Source: an uncultured Clostridia bacterium
GTDB taxonomy: Bacteria; Bacillota; Clostridia; Christensenellales; UBA3700
Reading direction: 5' to 3'
Length of the DNA stretch: 56,024 bases
Assembly: GCA_947038565.1 (NCBI GenBank)
Contig: CAMQWP010000012.1
Location: 1 to 56,024, forward strand
Positions 18,003-26,957 of this stretch are shown piece after piece. Made by a program: the position numbers and the translations under genes. Each line of letters starts with the position of its first letter. The stretch's first letter is position 1. The notes under the pieces are model-generated. The model was not told the origin of the DNA. It did no database searches and saw only the letters and a list, made by a program, of their open reading frames with translations.

Positions 18003-19441
18003 CTGAACGTGTCCTCCTTCTTATAAGCATCTGAACGTACATATACGCCCAGTGAAACAGCTGAAGTAATAATAAATATAACTAAACTTATAGCTGCGCC
18101 AATTGCATAATAATTATTATCTATAGATAAGTTATATAGCCAGTTAATAAGCAAATCAGTATCACTAGCTAAGAAATATCCGTCTAGAGTTAATCCACCT
18201 CTTAAGAAATAGAATATACCGAAGTTATTAAAGTTACCAATAAACTGACTAATAAGTACTGGTGTAGTTGAGAATATTACGAAAGGCAAAGTAATTTTGA
18301 AAAATTGCTTTCTTTTACTAGCGCCATCGATCTCTGCTGCTTCATATAAATCAGTATTCATATTAGACAAAATACCAGTTGTAAGAAGCATTATTGTAGG
18401 AACACTAATCCAAGCATTAACTACTAAACCTATTGCTCTTGCAGTCCACTTTGCATCAATACCTAAAAAGCTTATTACATCGCCTCCAGCATCCGAAATT
18501 ATCTGATTTATCGGTCCACCTACTGAGAACATGAATTTAAAGCCTATTAATGTAATGAATCCTGGTATTGCATAAGCTAAAATCGGGAATCCTCTCCAAA
18601 TTGCTTTACCTTTAACACACTTCTTATTCAGCAATATTGCAAGACCCAGCCCCAACGCATAGTTTATGAAAGTAGATGAGAATGCCCATAATAGATTCCA
18701 AGATAAAATCTTTAAGAATGTTGGAGCAATTTCTCCTAGTGTCGCTAACTTTTCAAAGTTCTCTAAACCAACCCAGCTAATAAGCTCTGGCGGAACAATA
18801 TCGCCGCCGTAATCAGTGAAAGCAATTAATATCATAAATATTATCGGTAATACATTGAATATCAATACGCCGATTAAAGGCAATGCAAGAATGGTTTTGT
18901 AGAATTTTTTATCTGCTAATTGAGCAAGACTTTCTCCAATTTTTTCAGGCATACCACCTTTTAATACACGTATCTGGGTGTTATAAACATCCTTGATATT
19001 AGTATAATACATTACAATAGTTAATACTACTATAAACCATGTTAAGATACCCATAAGCATCATAACTACCGAGTTATCACCCGCTATTTCTAGCCAAGGA
19101 TCACCAGTGATAAGACCTAAAGTGAAGAAATTATATATTGCTTTACCTCCATACATAACAAAGTAAACTATGCTAAGTATTTCAAAACTTAAATATATAA
19201 GTCCTTTTACGATCTGCTTATACATAAGCTGACCTAACCCCATTAAACACATTGAAGCAAATACATTAGAATTAGCTGTTTGAAAAAAGTGTTTTATATT
19301 ATCTCGTTTGTATACAGTTTTAACTGCAACTTCTTCTTTTTTGTTTTCAAAACTCTCTTTCATGTGCTCTTTACTGAACTTTTCTTTCACATCATTGCCA
19401 ATTTTTTTCGTCTTACTTTTAAGACTAAGTTTTGTAGACAT
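17999..19441 (-). CDS. malF: MalF-like maltodextrin ABC permease
   Basis: 480 residues. A basic cytoplasmic N-terminus of about 60 residues, then an extra pair or more of helices (about 65-150) before the conserved permease core (about 180-470) with EAAEIDGASKRKQFFKITLP near 390. Such N-terminal helices are common in MalF of Bacillota. AAGGGGG lies upstream of the ATG. It follows malE by 16 bases. Confidence 0.93.
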   Translation of the reverse strand: MSTKLSLKSKTKKIGNDVKEKFSKEHMKESFENKKEEVAVKTVYKRDNIKHFFQTANSNVFASMCLMGLGQLMYKQIVKGLIYLSFEILSIVYFVMYGGKAIYNFFTLGLITGDPWLEIAGDNSVVMMLMGILTWFIVVLTIVMYYTNIKDVYNTQIRVLKGGMPEKIGESLAQLADKKFYKTILALPLIGVLIFNVLPIIFMILIAFTDYGGDIVPPELISWVGLENFEKLATLGEIAPTFLKILSWNLLWAFSSTFINYALGLGLAILLNKKCVKGKAIWRGFPILAYAIPGFITLIGFKFMFSVGGPINQIISDAGGDVISFLGIDAKWTARAIGLVVNAWISVPTIMLLTTGILSNMNTDLYEAAEIDGASKRKQFFKITLPFVIFSTTPVLISQFIGNFNNFGIFYFLRGGLTLDGYFLASDTDLLINWLYNLSIDNNYYAIGAAISLVIFIITSAVSLGVYVRSDAYKKEDTFR

Positions 19442-19457
19442 GACTGTCCCCCTTTCA

Positions 19458-20918
19458 TCACTTCAACGTGTATATCGCATCAAAGATTTGCTTACTTACT
19501 TTGTTTAGCCCTTCTTTCATCAGTGTTAATGTAGAAAACTTTCTTTTATTTTCATCTCTGAAAGCATCCATTACCACGTCAGATAAGAATGTTTGCATTG
19601 GTGGCCAAAATTGTGCCATTTCTTCTATTGAAGGCATTATAACTAAATCGCCATCCTCAAGAAACTCATATACATTTAATTCCATTCCACCTAAAGCTGT
19701 TACAGCATCAAGTCTTGCAGGAACAACTCCTAACATTTCATTTCTTTGCATTACATTATCATAATTTGTAGCAAAGTTAACAAATTCTAAACTAGCAACA
19801 GGAGATTTTGTATAAGATGAAATTGCATATCCATTTATACCACCAACAATCTTACTACCGATTTGCTCGCCATCTCTATCAGTTAGATCACCACTTAATG
19901 GTGAAGTAGGGATAGTAGTCATAAGTAAATTTTCTTCAGCATATTTAAGTGCATCAGCCTTGCTCATGCCGTCAGATTCCTTCTCCATTGCAAATTGATT
20001 TATAAACATACTATATACGTCCGGAGTAGTCATTGTAGCGAAATATTCACCTTTAGCCATCTTAGAGTATGCATTAAGTGTAATAGTATCATCAGTAGCT
20101 TCTTCATTCATGATTGTAGCCAATTGCATAATCATTTGAATACCCAATTCCGCATTTCCAGCAGCTAGACCTATTTCAGATGGATCTGAATTATCTTCTC
20201 CAAATATGTATCCGCCATATGTAAGCATGTAACCAAGTGAAAAGAACGGATCGAACAATGACTTCATGTAACCATATTTATCATCATCAAGCTGTCTAAT
20301 TTCCTTACTAAAAGCATACATTTCAGTCCAACTCTCTAACATATCAGGCACTTCATTATTGTTTTTATCCCAAGAACTCTGCCAGTCTGCTGGCAACATG
20401 TCTTTGCGATAATATAGCATCGGCATTTGAATATTAACCGGAACACCACAAGTATATTCCTTGCTATTAATAGTAGTTTTATATGCATCCCAAGCCTTTT
20501 CAGAAACTTGACCGTAACAATCTAATTTCTCGATAGGCAATGGCAATATATGTTTTGAAGTTGCATACTTCATTAATACATCGTTCGCTTGATACAATAC
20601 ATCAGGACCATAACCATACGGTCCGTCATTTGCTAGATCTGAGTAAGAATCCATATTCGCATCTACTGCAACTATTCCTTTATCCTCATATTTCTTATTG
20701 AATGCTTCAATAAGTTCATCAAAATATCCTTGTTTTAATGCTGTATCGTTATCTAACACTCTTAATGTTACATTTTCCTCTAATTCACCAGAAAATCGCT
20801 TAAAAGTTGTTGCATGACTGTATTTTGCTCGTAGCTCATCGACATTACATCCAACAAGCATGTTCAAACTAATAGCCAACACAATCATAATACTTAAAAC
20901 TTTGATTGTCTTTTTCAT
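19458..20918 (-). CDS. malE: MalE-like maltodextrin-binding lipoprotein
   Basis: 486 residues. Signal peptide with lipobox LVGC (Cys near 24), so it is a lipid-anchored binding protein. The mature part matches family-1 solute-binding proteins: TLRVLDNDTALKQGYFDELI, PVNIQMPMLYYRKDML, and the late region ISSYTKSPVASLEFVNFATN. It delivers oligosaccharides to MalFG. AAGGGGG lies upstream; the gene follows the amylase by 11 bases in the same operon. Confidence 0.92.
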   Translation of the reverse strand: MKKTIKVLSIMIVLAISLNMLVGCNVDELRAKYSHATTFKRFSGELEENVTLRVLDNDTALKQGYFDELIEAFNKKYEDKGIVAVDANMDSYSDLANDGPYGYGPDVLYQANDVLMKYATSKHILPLPIEKLDCYGQVSEKAWDAYKTTINSKEYTCGVPVNIQMPMLYYRKDMLPADWQSSWDKNNNEVPDMLESWTEMYAFSKEIRQLDDDKYGYMKSLFDPFFSLGYMLTYGGYIFGEDNSDPSEIGLAAGNAELGIQMIMQLATIMNEEATDDTITLNAYSKMAKGEYFATMTTPDVYSMFINQFAMEKESDGMSKADALKYAEENLLMTTIPTSPLSGDLTDRDGEQIGSKIVGGINGYAISSYTKSPVASLEFVNFATNYDNVMQRNEMLGVVPARLDAVTALGGMELNVYEFLEDGDLVIMPSIEEMAQFWPPMQTFLSDVVMDAFRDENKRKFSTLTLMKEGLNKVSKQIFDAIYTLK

Positions 20919-20929
20919 AATATTCCCCC

Positions 20930-22603
20930 TTATAGAATATGATAATTATTTGCTAAAATATTGATTTTTGAATTTCCATTAGCAATCTCTATATCAATAT
21001 CTGTATTATTAACATATAACGATATTGAATTATCATTATCAAATCTTCTTATCACAAGAAGATTATCTTGCTCCTTTATCTCTATACTTCCTCCTTTTAT
21101 TAGATTATTTTGTCTTAGAGCAACTAAATTTTTAAATTCTGTCATAAATGGCATATCCCATTTTGACTCGTCCCATTCAATAGTACGTCTACAATCTGGA
21201 TCATATCCACCCAACATTGCTTGCTCAGTGCCATAATATATAAACGGCATGCCAATATAAAACATCTGTACTGCGAACGCTGATAAAAGTTTACTTTTAG
21301 ATCCCTTAGCCTGCGTAAGAAATCTATGCGTATCATGTGAATCAAGTAAATTTAACATCATAGCATTTGCATTATCATTATTACGCATAAGCAATCCGTT
21401 TAGACGATGTGCAAATTTCAAAGGTCCATACTCTCTGTCAATAAAGAAACTAATGCTAGCTTTAGTGAAAGCATAATTCATTATACCATCAAACTGGTCA
21501 CCTTGTAAAGACTGATTTGCATTATGCCAGTTTTCACCAAGTATCATCACTTGAGGGCTAATTCTTTTAAGCTGAAGCCTAAACTCACGCCAGAAAACTT
21601 CTGAGATCTCGTCAGCAACATCAAGTCTCCAACCATCAAGGTTAAGCTCAATTGTCCAATACCTAGCTATTTCAATCAAGAAGTTTTGAGCTTCTACATT
21701 TGAAGTATTCCACTTTGGCATATATGAACAAGATGCAAACATCTCATAATTACTTTTTTCTATATCGACTTCATCACCATGTATGATAAACCAGTCAAAA
21801 TATTTTGATTTGCGTCCGTTTTTAATTACATCTTGAAATTCAACACCTAAATGGCTGCTATGATTAAATACTGCATCAAGTACTAATTTCATTCCTCTAG
21901 CATGCAATTTATTAGCTAATTCTTTTAGGTCATCTAGATTACCGAACTGATCAGAAATATTATAATAACTTATAGTGTCGTATTTATGATTAGATACTGA
22001 CTCGAAAATTGGAGTTAAGTATACAACATTCGCTCCCAATCCTTGAATATAGTCAAGCCTATTGATAATTCCTCTTATATCTCCACCTGCAAAATTGTTT
22101 GACTCAGGAATTCCACCCCATGACATATCAATATAGCTAGTATCCTTATCCTTACTACCAATATCAAATCTATCCACAAAAATCTGGTAAAATACCGCTT
22201 CCTGAGTCCAATCAACCTGAGGCATTACATCAATCTTATTAATGTATGCAATTTGGAAGAAATTAAAATAGCTCAAATTGTAATTGTAATTACTAGTCAA
22301 TCCATCCTCACTGAAGAAGTATTTTACGCCTCCAGCAGCAATCTCAAACACGTACGCTAGACGCTTATCATCTAATTTTAGTACTACAGTGTAATACACA
22401 TATAATTCATCCTCACAACTTTTCATCATTTGTGCACTGCTTTGCTTAGTTTGAAACTCATATTTACAACCATATATTACATTAATTCCCTCTATTTCTT
22501 CCTGCTTACTTAATCTAATACGAAGACCAACAGTGTCTTCACTTAGGGCAAAAGAATAGTTAGAATGTGAAATATGCAATATAGCACTCTCGTTTTTAAT
22601 CAT
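20930..22603 (-). CDS. GH13 alpha-amylase family enzyme (neopullulanase/cyclomaltodextrinase type)
   Basis: 557 residues. No signal peptide, so it acts in the cytoplasm on imported maltodextrins. An N-terminal beta domain (1-125) precedes the barrel. GH13 regions: DAVFNHSS, GWRLDVADE (nucleophile Asp), ILGENWHN (acid/base Glu) and LLDSHDTHRF (third Asp). VFYQIFVDRF at the start of the barrel and the N-terminal domain fit subfamily 20 enzymes that split cyclodextrins, pullulan and maltodextrins. First gene of the operon; AAGGAG lies seven bases before the ATG. Confidence 0.9.
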   Translation of the reverse strand: MIKNESAILHISHSNYSFALSEDTVGLRIRLSKQEEIEGINVIYGCKYEFQTKQSSAQMMKSCEDELYVYYTVVLKLDDKRLAYVFEIAAGGVKYFFSEDGLTSNYNYNLSYFNFFQIAYINKIDVMPQVDWTQEAVFYQIFVDRFDIGSKDKDTSYIDMSWGGIPESNNFAGGDIRGIINRLDYIQGLGANVVYLTPIFESVSNHKYDTISYYNISDQFGNLDDLKELANKLHARGMKLVLDAVFNHSSHLGVEFQDVIKNGRKSKYFDWFIIHGDEVDIEKSNYEMFASCSYMPKWNTSNVEAQNFLIEIARYWTIELNLDGWRLDVADEISEVFWREFRLQLKRISPQVMILGENWHNANQSLQGDQFDGIMNYAFTKASISFFIDREYGPLKFAHRLNGLLMRNNDNANAMMLNLLDSHDTHRFLTQAKGSKSKLLSAFAVQMFYIGMPFIYYGTEQAMLGGYDPDCRRTIEWDESKWDMPFMTEFKNLVALRQNNLIKGGSIEIKEQDNLLVIRRFDNDNSISLYVNNTDIDIEIANGNSKINILANNYHIL

Positions 22604-22623
22604 AGTTTACTCCTTGATTATGT

Positions 22624-22652
22624 AGATTTACGCTTTCATGCTTAAAGAAAGC
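22624..22652. promoter_or_regulatory. candidate operators between the amylase and lacI genes
   Basis: On the minus strand ATGAAAGCGTAAATC resembles half or more of a catabolite-responsive element. It overlaps an inverted repeat GCTTTC-9-GAAAGC (22632-22652) that abuts the lacI -35. Either could bind the LacI-family regulator or CcpA. A clear promoter for the amylase operon was not found here. Confidence 0.35.
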
Positions 22653-22681
22653 TTGACAAAATTATTAATTTTAGATATAAT
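22653..22681 (+). promoter_or_regulatory. consensus sigma-A promoter of the lacI gene, leaderless
   Basis: TTGACA, exactly 17 bases, TATAAT, then GTTTAC and the ATG at 22688. The expected transcription start, about seven bases after the -10, falls on the start codon itself, and no ribosome site exists. The mRNA is therefore probably leaderless. Confidence 0.8.
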
Positions 22682-22687
22682 GTTTAC

Positions 22688-23506
22688 ATGAAAAACACAA
22701 CAATTACAGACGTAGCAAGAGATGCTAAAGTGTCTATAGCCACAGTTTCCTATGTGCTAAATAACAGAACTGATCAAAAAATCAGTGATGAGACACGCAA
22801 AAAAGTTTTACAAATAGCTAACCTACTAGGTTACAAACGCAACAATAATGCATATTCACTTGTTTCAGGTGGATCGTGCAATATTGGCATATTTACTGAT
22901 ATTTACTCGCCTATTGACGCTTGTGAAATATCTGAATTTATACAGTTATGTTTAAAGAATTTTAATACATCTAATAAATTATTTAACGTTATTCATTTAT
23001 CCGACTTTAAAGATACTAGAGCAAATGATGCAATAATACTTTATAATGTATCTTCGTCTATGTTCAACAAGATCGCAGATGCAAGTCTAGCACCCATTCT
23101 TGCTGTAGATTGTTTGATCAACAACCCACTCGAACTTTTTTATCAAATTAATTGTGATTATATTAAATATTTTAATTTGGCAAAAGAACATTTTAATTCT
23201 GAAAAATTAACATTAGTTATCCCAAACACTCATAACATTGAGCTTAGGGAACATATCCTAAACATATTCGACGATGTAGTATTTGTATCTTCAAGCAAGG
23301 ATATTATCGCTAATATAGAAAAGTTACGCAATTGCAACCCCGTTATTATCGGCAATTTTATTCTTGATTTAATGAATAGTCTAGAAATTAAAAATGCATA
23401 TTTTATTAATAAAAATACTGATTCAAAAGTAAAAGCTGTTATTGATACTATTGAACAGGTTCTTGATAAAGATTTACCTACCAGTCACCATATTTTGACC
23501 ATATAA
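22688..23506 (+). CDS. LacI-family regulator of maltodextrin use (MalR-like)
   Basis: 272 residues. Classic LacI DNA-binding head: TITDVARDAKVSIATVSYVL helix-turn-helix, then the hinge region with RKKVLQIANLLGYKRNNNA. The effector domain (60-272) is about 60 residues shorter than usual and poorly conserved, so its ligand cannot be read. It is divergent from the amylase-MalEFGK operon and followed by its own terminator. A CTTAATCGTTTAAG operator-like site lies at the starch-lipoprotein promoter 1.7 kb away. Confidence 0.88.
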   Translation: MKNTTITDVARDAKVSIATVSYVLNNRTDQKISDETRKKVLQIANLLGYKRNNNAYSLVSGGSCNIGIFTDIYSPIDACEISEFIQLCLKNFNTSNKLFNVIHLSDFKDTRANDAIILYNVSSSMFNKIADASLAPILAVDCLINNPLELFYQINCDYIKYFNLAKEHFNSEKLTLVIPNTHNIELREHILNIFDDVVFVSSSKDIIANIEKLRNCNPVIIGNFILDLMNSLEIKNAYFINKNTDSKVKAVIDTIEQVLDKDLPTSHHILTI

Positions 23507-23588
23507 TCGCTTTTGGATTGAATGATACATTATAGATTAGATTAAAATTAAATAACTTATTAAATATTTTAATATTTATTTATAATAT

Positions 23589-23623
23589 ACAAGGGAGTAT
23601 TTTAAATGCTCCCTTGTTTTTTT
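23589..23623 (+). terminator. Rho-independent terminator after lacI
   Basis: CAAGGGAG ... CTCCCTTG hairpin followed by seven T on the plus strand. It separates lacI from the convergent lipoprotein gene. Confidence 0.9.
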
Positions 23624-23651
23624 ATAACTTGATTTGTATGATTTTAATTTT

Positions 23652-25202
23652 TTATGCTTTAGAAGCTGTTATTGTAATTAAATCTGAATATGAATCGTAA
23701 GATATGTCATATGTACCTGCAGTATTAACATTAAAATTTAAATTTGTTGTGCTTGTAGCATTAAAATTCTCAAATGTTTTGTCAAAAATAGGTTTTCCAT
23801 CTGCATCTTCACCAGTTTTAATTAATTTAGTTGCTAAATAACTACTGTTGAAATTTCCTAATCCATTCCAACTTGGTGTATCATATTTACCTGTTTCTGT
23901 AGAACCTACTTTGTATGAGCTTATCATAAACTCTTCACCTTCAGCCAATACTACATTTTTGATTTCGTATACACCACTACCAGCTACTGTCTCAACGAAT
24001 TTAAATTCTTCTTTAAAGTCTTGATCCCAGTTTCCACCACCGTATGTACCTTTTAGATAATAATCTGCTTTTGCTACCTCAGCAGTAGCCATAGCTACTC
24101 TAAGTGGACTATCATCTTTAGTAGTATCTATAGTAAATGTATACATACCTGAAGCATTCGCTACCATGTTTTTATTTACAAGACCTGTCACTAAAGCTAA
24201 ACTAGCTGCATCAGTTGCGGCAATATTTGTGTGATTAACATAAACAGTACCCTCGCCTACATTTACTCCGATAGTATTAGTAGTTCTGAACATAAACTCT
24301 TCATCTTTATTTAAATAAACACTTAAAGTATAAAGTCCATCAGTATTTGCCATTTTAACAGTTGGATGATTTGAGTTCTCCCAATTAGTTATTCCTGATC
24401 CCTTAATATAGTAATCAGTTACAACTTGAGGAACTTCTACCATGTCACCATTTCTTACCCAAGTAATTGTATCAACATTAGACATGTTAAATACCTCTTT
24501 AGTTTCTTCTTTATACTCTGGATTATCAACATCATAGAAATCATCTACGGGATTAGTATTTAATTCAATTGTGTAATTTCCTGATACAACACAGTCGATA
24601 TTTTTACCTTTATCAGTAACATCACCTAATCCACCACTAGCAGAGAAATGAGGTACTCCATCAAGTTTAGTTTCAGCTAAATATCCGAATCCACGCTTGT
24701 TCATCCAAGTTGATGAAATAGCGAATTGAAAAGCATCTCCTTTAGCTATATCAAGTGTAAGAGAATAAGTATTGCTTTCAGTAGCTTTTACAAGCTTATG
24801 CTCTGCACCAAGGTTAAGCCCCCAGTCACTAGTAGATAGAACTTTACTTGTTCCTGCACCAACGATATAGAAATCCCTATCATCCATTACGTCTGATTTT
24901 GTAGAAAACTTACCAAACACTGATATATCAGCAGTTATAGGTTTAGTGAAATCAAACTTATGTGTTAATGAAGGTGATGAATGCCATGATATGAAGTTTT
25001 TGCCCTCAACCTCTGGTGTATAAGTTGTAGCCAATTTACCTGATACAACATCATCTGTCTTCAAAACGGAATCACCATTTTTGAATGTAACTTTAAATGT
25101 AGCTGCATCATCAGCAGCTTTAGAACAACTGACTGCAGTTAAGCCCAGTGTTAGTGTTAGCACTACCATAAGTAGCAATGCTAAAATTTTCCCTCTTTTC
25201 AT
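23652..25202 (-). CDS. surface lipoprotein with InlB repeat and three probable starch-binding modules
   Basis: 516 residues. Lipobox AVSC (Cys near 26). An InlB repeat follows (VTFKNGDSVLKTDDVVSGKL ... KNFISWHS). Three similar units then start with DFYIVGAG, DYYIKGSG and DYYLKGTY, each followed by a Trp-containing strand and a GDAFQFAIS/DEEFMFRTT/GEEFMISSY strand. This layout matches SusE/SusF-type starch-binding domains. It is likely to hold starch or maltodextrin at the cell surface for MalE (inference from fold pattern and neighbours). GGGAGG lies upstream of the ATG; it has its own strong promoter and an operator-like palindrome. Confidence 0.83.
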   Translation of the reverse strand: MKRGKILALLLMVVLTLTLGLTAVSCSKAADDAATFKVTFKNGDSVLKTDDVVSGKLATTYTPEVEGKNFISWHSSPSLTHKFDFTKPITADISVFGKFSTKSDVMDDRDFYIVGAGTSKVLSTSDWGLNLGAEHKLVKATESNTYSLTLDIAKGDAFQFAISSTWMNKRGFGYLAETKLDGVPHFSASGGLGDVTDKGKNIDCVVSGNYTIELNTNPVDDFYDVDNPEYKEETKEVFNMSNVDTITWVRNGDMVEVPQVVTDYYIKGSGITNWENSNHPTVKMANTDGLYTLSVYLNKDEEFMFRTTNTIGVNVGEGTVYVNHTNIAATDAASLALVTGLVNKNMVANASGMYTFTIDTTKDDSPLRVAMATAEVAKADYYLKGTYGGGNWDQDFKEEFKFVETVAGSGVYEIKNVVLAEGEEFMISSYKVGSTETGKYDTPSWNGLGNFNSSYLATKLIKTGEDADGKPIFDKTFENFNATSTTNLNFNVNTAGTYDISYDSYSDLITITASKA

Positions 25203-25234
25203 AATAAATCCTCCCAGTTATTATATTTGCTCAA

Positions 25235-25248
25235 CTTAATCGTTTAAG
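25235..25248. promoter_or_regulatory. LacI-type operator at the starch lipoprotein promoter
   Basis: CTTAATCGTTTAAG, a 14-bp palindrome with 12 of 14 symmetric positions and the central CG typical of LacI-family operators. It covers the predicted transcription start just after the -10. Confidence 0.6.
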
Positions 25249-25255
25249 CAAGATA

Positions 25256-25284
25256 ATTATATCATCAATTTTTTAAGGTGTCAA
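25256..25284 (-). promoter_or_regulatory. consensus sigma-A promoter of the starch lipoprotein
   Basis: Minus strand TTGACA, 17 bases, TATAAT; leader of about 47 bases. Confidence 0.85.
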
Positions 25285-25680
25285 TACCTCATTTTAGTAC
25301 TTTTTCCACTTTATGCGACAAAGTTACTTAAAAAAACTCGTTTATAATTTAACAATGAAATGCATATATAATTTTCTTAAGATTATTATATATTTTAATT
25401 GATTTATATCTTAATATTATAATATAACTAAGGAAAATCTGATTTTGCATGTTTGTAAAGTTAAATTTACAAACATTTATGATTGCAAATTCACTTAAAA
25501 GAATCAGGTTAAAAGTGCATAAAATTTATTTAATAAATTTGTAAATATTGGCAGTTTTTTTGCATTCTTAACCATTAGCAATATTAATGCATAATTAAAA
25601 ACCATAAATGCCAATTATCTATAATTAACGCTAGTAATTCATTTAGTTATTAAGCTAATATAAGTTGCAATTATTAAGCT
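25285..25680. other. AT-rich intergenic stretch, nothing recognised
   Basis: About 400 bases with long A/T runs and no open frame with a ribosome site. It includes a small inverted repeat (CATGTTTGTAAAG ... CTTTACAAACATT type, near 25448-25480). No RNA gene was recognised. Confidence 0.4.
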
Positions 25681-25716
25681 AAAAAAGCACCGAAACTTAA
25701 TGTTTCAGTGCTTTAA
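25681..25716 (-). terminator. Rho-independent terminator of the dehydrogenase operon
   Basis: Minus-strand hairpin AAAGCACTGAAAC, loop ATTAA, GTTTCGGTGCTTT, then more T; fully paired with one U-G. It is the best-paired member of the GGTGCTTTT terminator family of this window. Confidence 0.85.
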
Positions 25717-25747
25717 TTATGTAATTATTATTATAAGTCGGATACTA

Positions 25748-26815
25748 TTATAGAAGTACTTCCCTACCAGTTTCAGCTGATTTGTAAATAGCTCTTAATA
25801 TTTTGATCATATTTACGCCTTGATCCATAACAAAATCTGGATCTTCTTTGCCTTCAATAACAGCACTAAAGTGCCTAATATTTTCTAAATGACCATTTTT
25901 AGTGTTTTTAATTTGACGTGCTTTCTCTTTTTTAACAGCCGATGCTTTACTTTCAGTTCCATCGAATATTTCATAAGTATCTCCAAGCCACTCTACACCG
26001 AGTTTTTCACCTCTCAACTCGATAAATGTTTTTTCTTCAGCTATGTTTGATGCCCAACTGAATTCGATCTGCATACATGCACCATTTTCGAATTTTATAA
26101 ATCCCATTGCTAAATCTTCCACGTCGAATGATCCACCATCAATTTTATCACCAAATGAACTATGTACACTATCAGCTTCTTCACTGTTAGCAAACTTAGT
26201 AAAAGTGCTACCCGATACAGATACAGGCTTAAAATTACCCATTAAATACATCGTAAGATCGATAATATGCACGCCTAGATCAATTAGTGGACCGCCACCA
26301 GACTGCTCTTTAGTAGTGAACCAGCCACCCTTACCAGGTATTCCACGTCTACGTACCCAACCACATCTACCTGCATAAATGTCACCAAATTCGCCATTCT
26401 TTATTTTCTGTTTTAACTCTTTTGAAGAAAATCTGTGACGGTTATTTCTCATAACCATCAAATGCTTACCTGTACGCTCTTGAGCTTCTTTCATCATCAT
26501 AGCCTTTTCAACTGTTATAGTATCAGGCTTTTCTGAAAAGACATGCACATCATGCTCCATAGCATATATAGCTATTTCTGCATGTAAATAGTTAGGAGTA
26601 CAAATATCAATAAAATCTAACTGTTCCTTTTCTATCATCTCTTTATAATCAGTATAGCATACTGGTTTGTTTTTTAAATCTGCTAATACATCTTTAAATT
26701 TACTCTCATTAATGTCACATAATGCAACCACTTCTATATTATCTAGCATATTGTATGCGGGGATGTGAACTGTTGTACCAATCCCTCCACAACCTATTAA
26801 ACCTACTTTTAACAT
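25748..26815 (-). CDS. Gfo/Idh/MocA-family oxidoreductase
   Basis: 355 residues. Rossmann NAD(P) motif VGLIGCGGIGTTVHIPA at the N-terminus, EKPD near residue 95 (the family EKP with the cofactor-binding Lys), and GGGPLIDLGVHIIDL near 175 carrying the conserved Asp and His. The C-terminal beta-sheet domain binds the sugar or polyol substrate. Last gene of a three-gene unit with a second dehydrogenase and a sugar epimerase-like protein; substrate not determinable. AAGGAG lies upstream of the ATG. Confidence 0.9.
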   Translation of the reverse strand: MLKVGLIGCGGIGTTVHIPAYNMLDNIEVVALCDINESKFKDVLADLKNKPVCYTDYKEMIEKEQLDFIDICTPNYLHAEIAIYAMEHDVHVFSEKPDTITVEKAMMMKEAQERTGKHLMVMRNNRHRFSSKELKQKIKNGEFGDIYAGRCGWVRRRGIPGKGGWFTTKEQSGGGPLIDLGVHIIDLTMYLMGNFKPVSVSGSTFTKFANSEEADSVHSSFGDKIDGGSFDVEDLAMGFIKFENGACMQIEFSWASNIAEEKTFIELRGEKLGVEWLGDTYEIFDGTESKASAVKKEKARQIKNTKNGHLENIRHFSAVIEGKEDPDFVMDQGVNMIKILRAIYKSAETGREVLL

Positions 26816-26957
26816 TTTAACTCCTTATTTTCTACAAAATCTCATACCTTATATGGCACAATCTATCATGCACAATACTGATTTAATGTGCAAATAATTA
26901 TTTTAATACTATATAGCTTTATTTTTGACTGATTTATCAATTGATTGACACCTTAGA

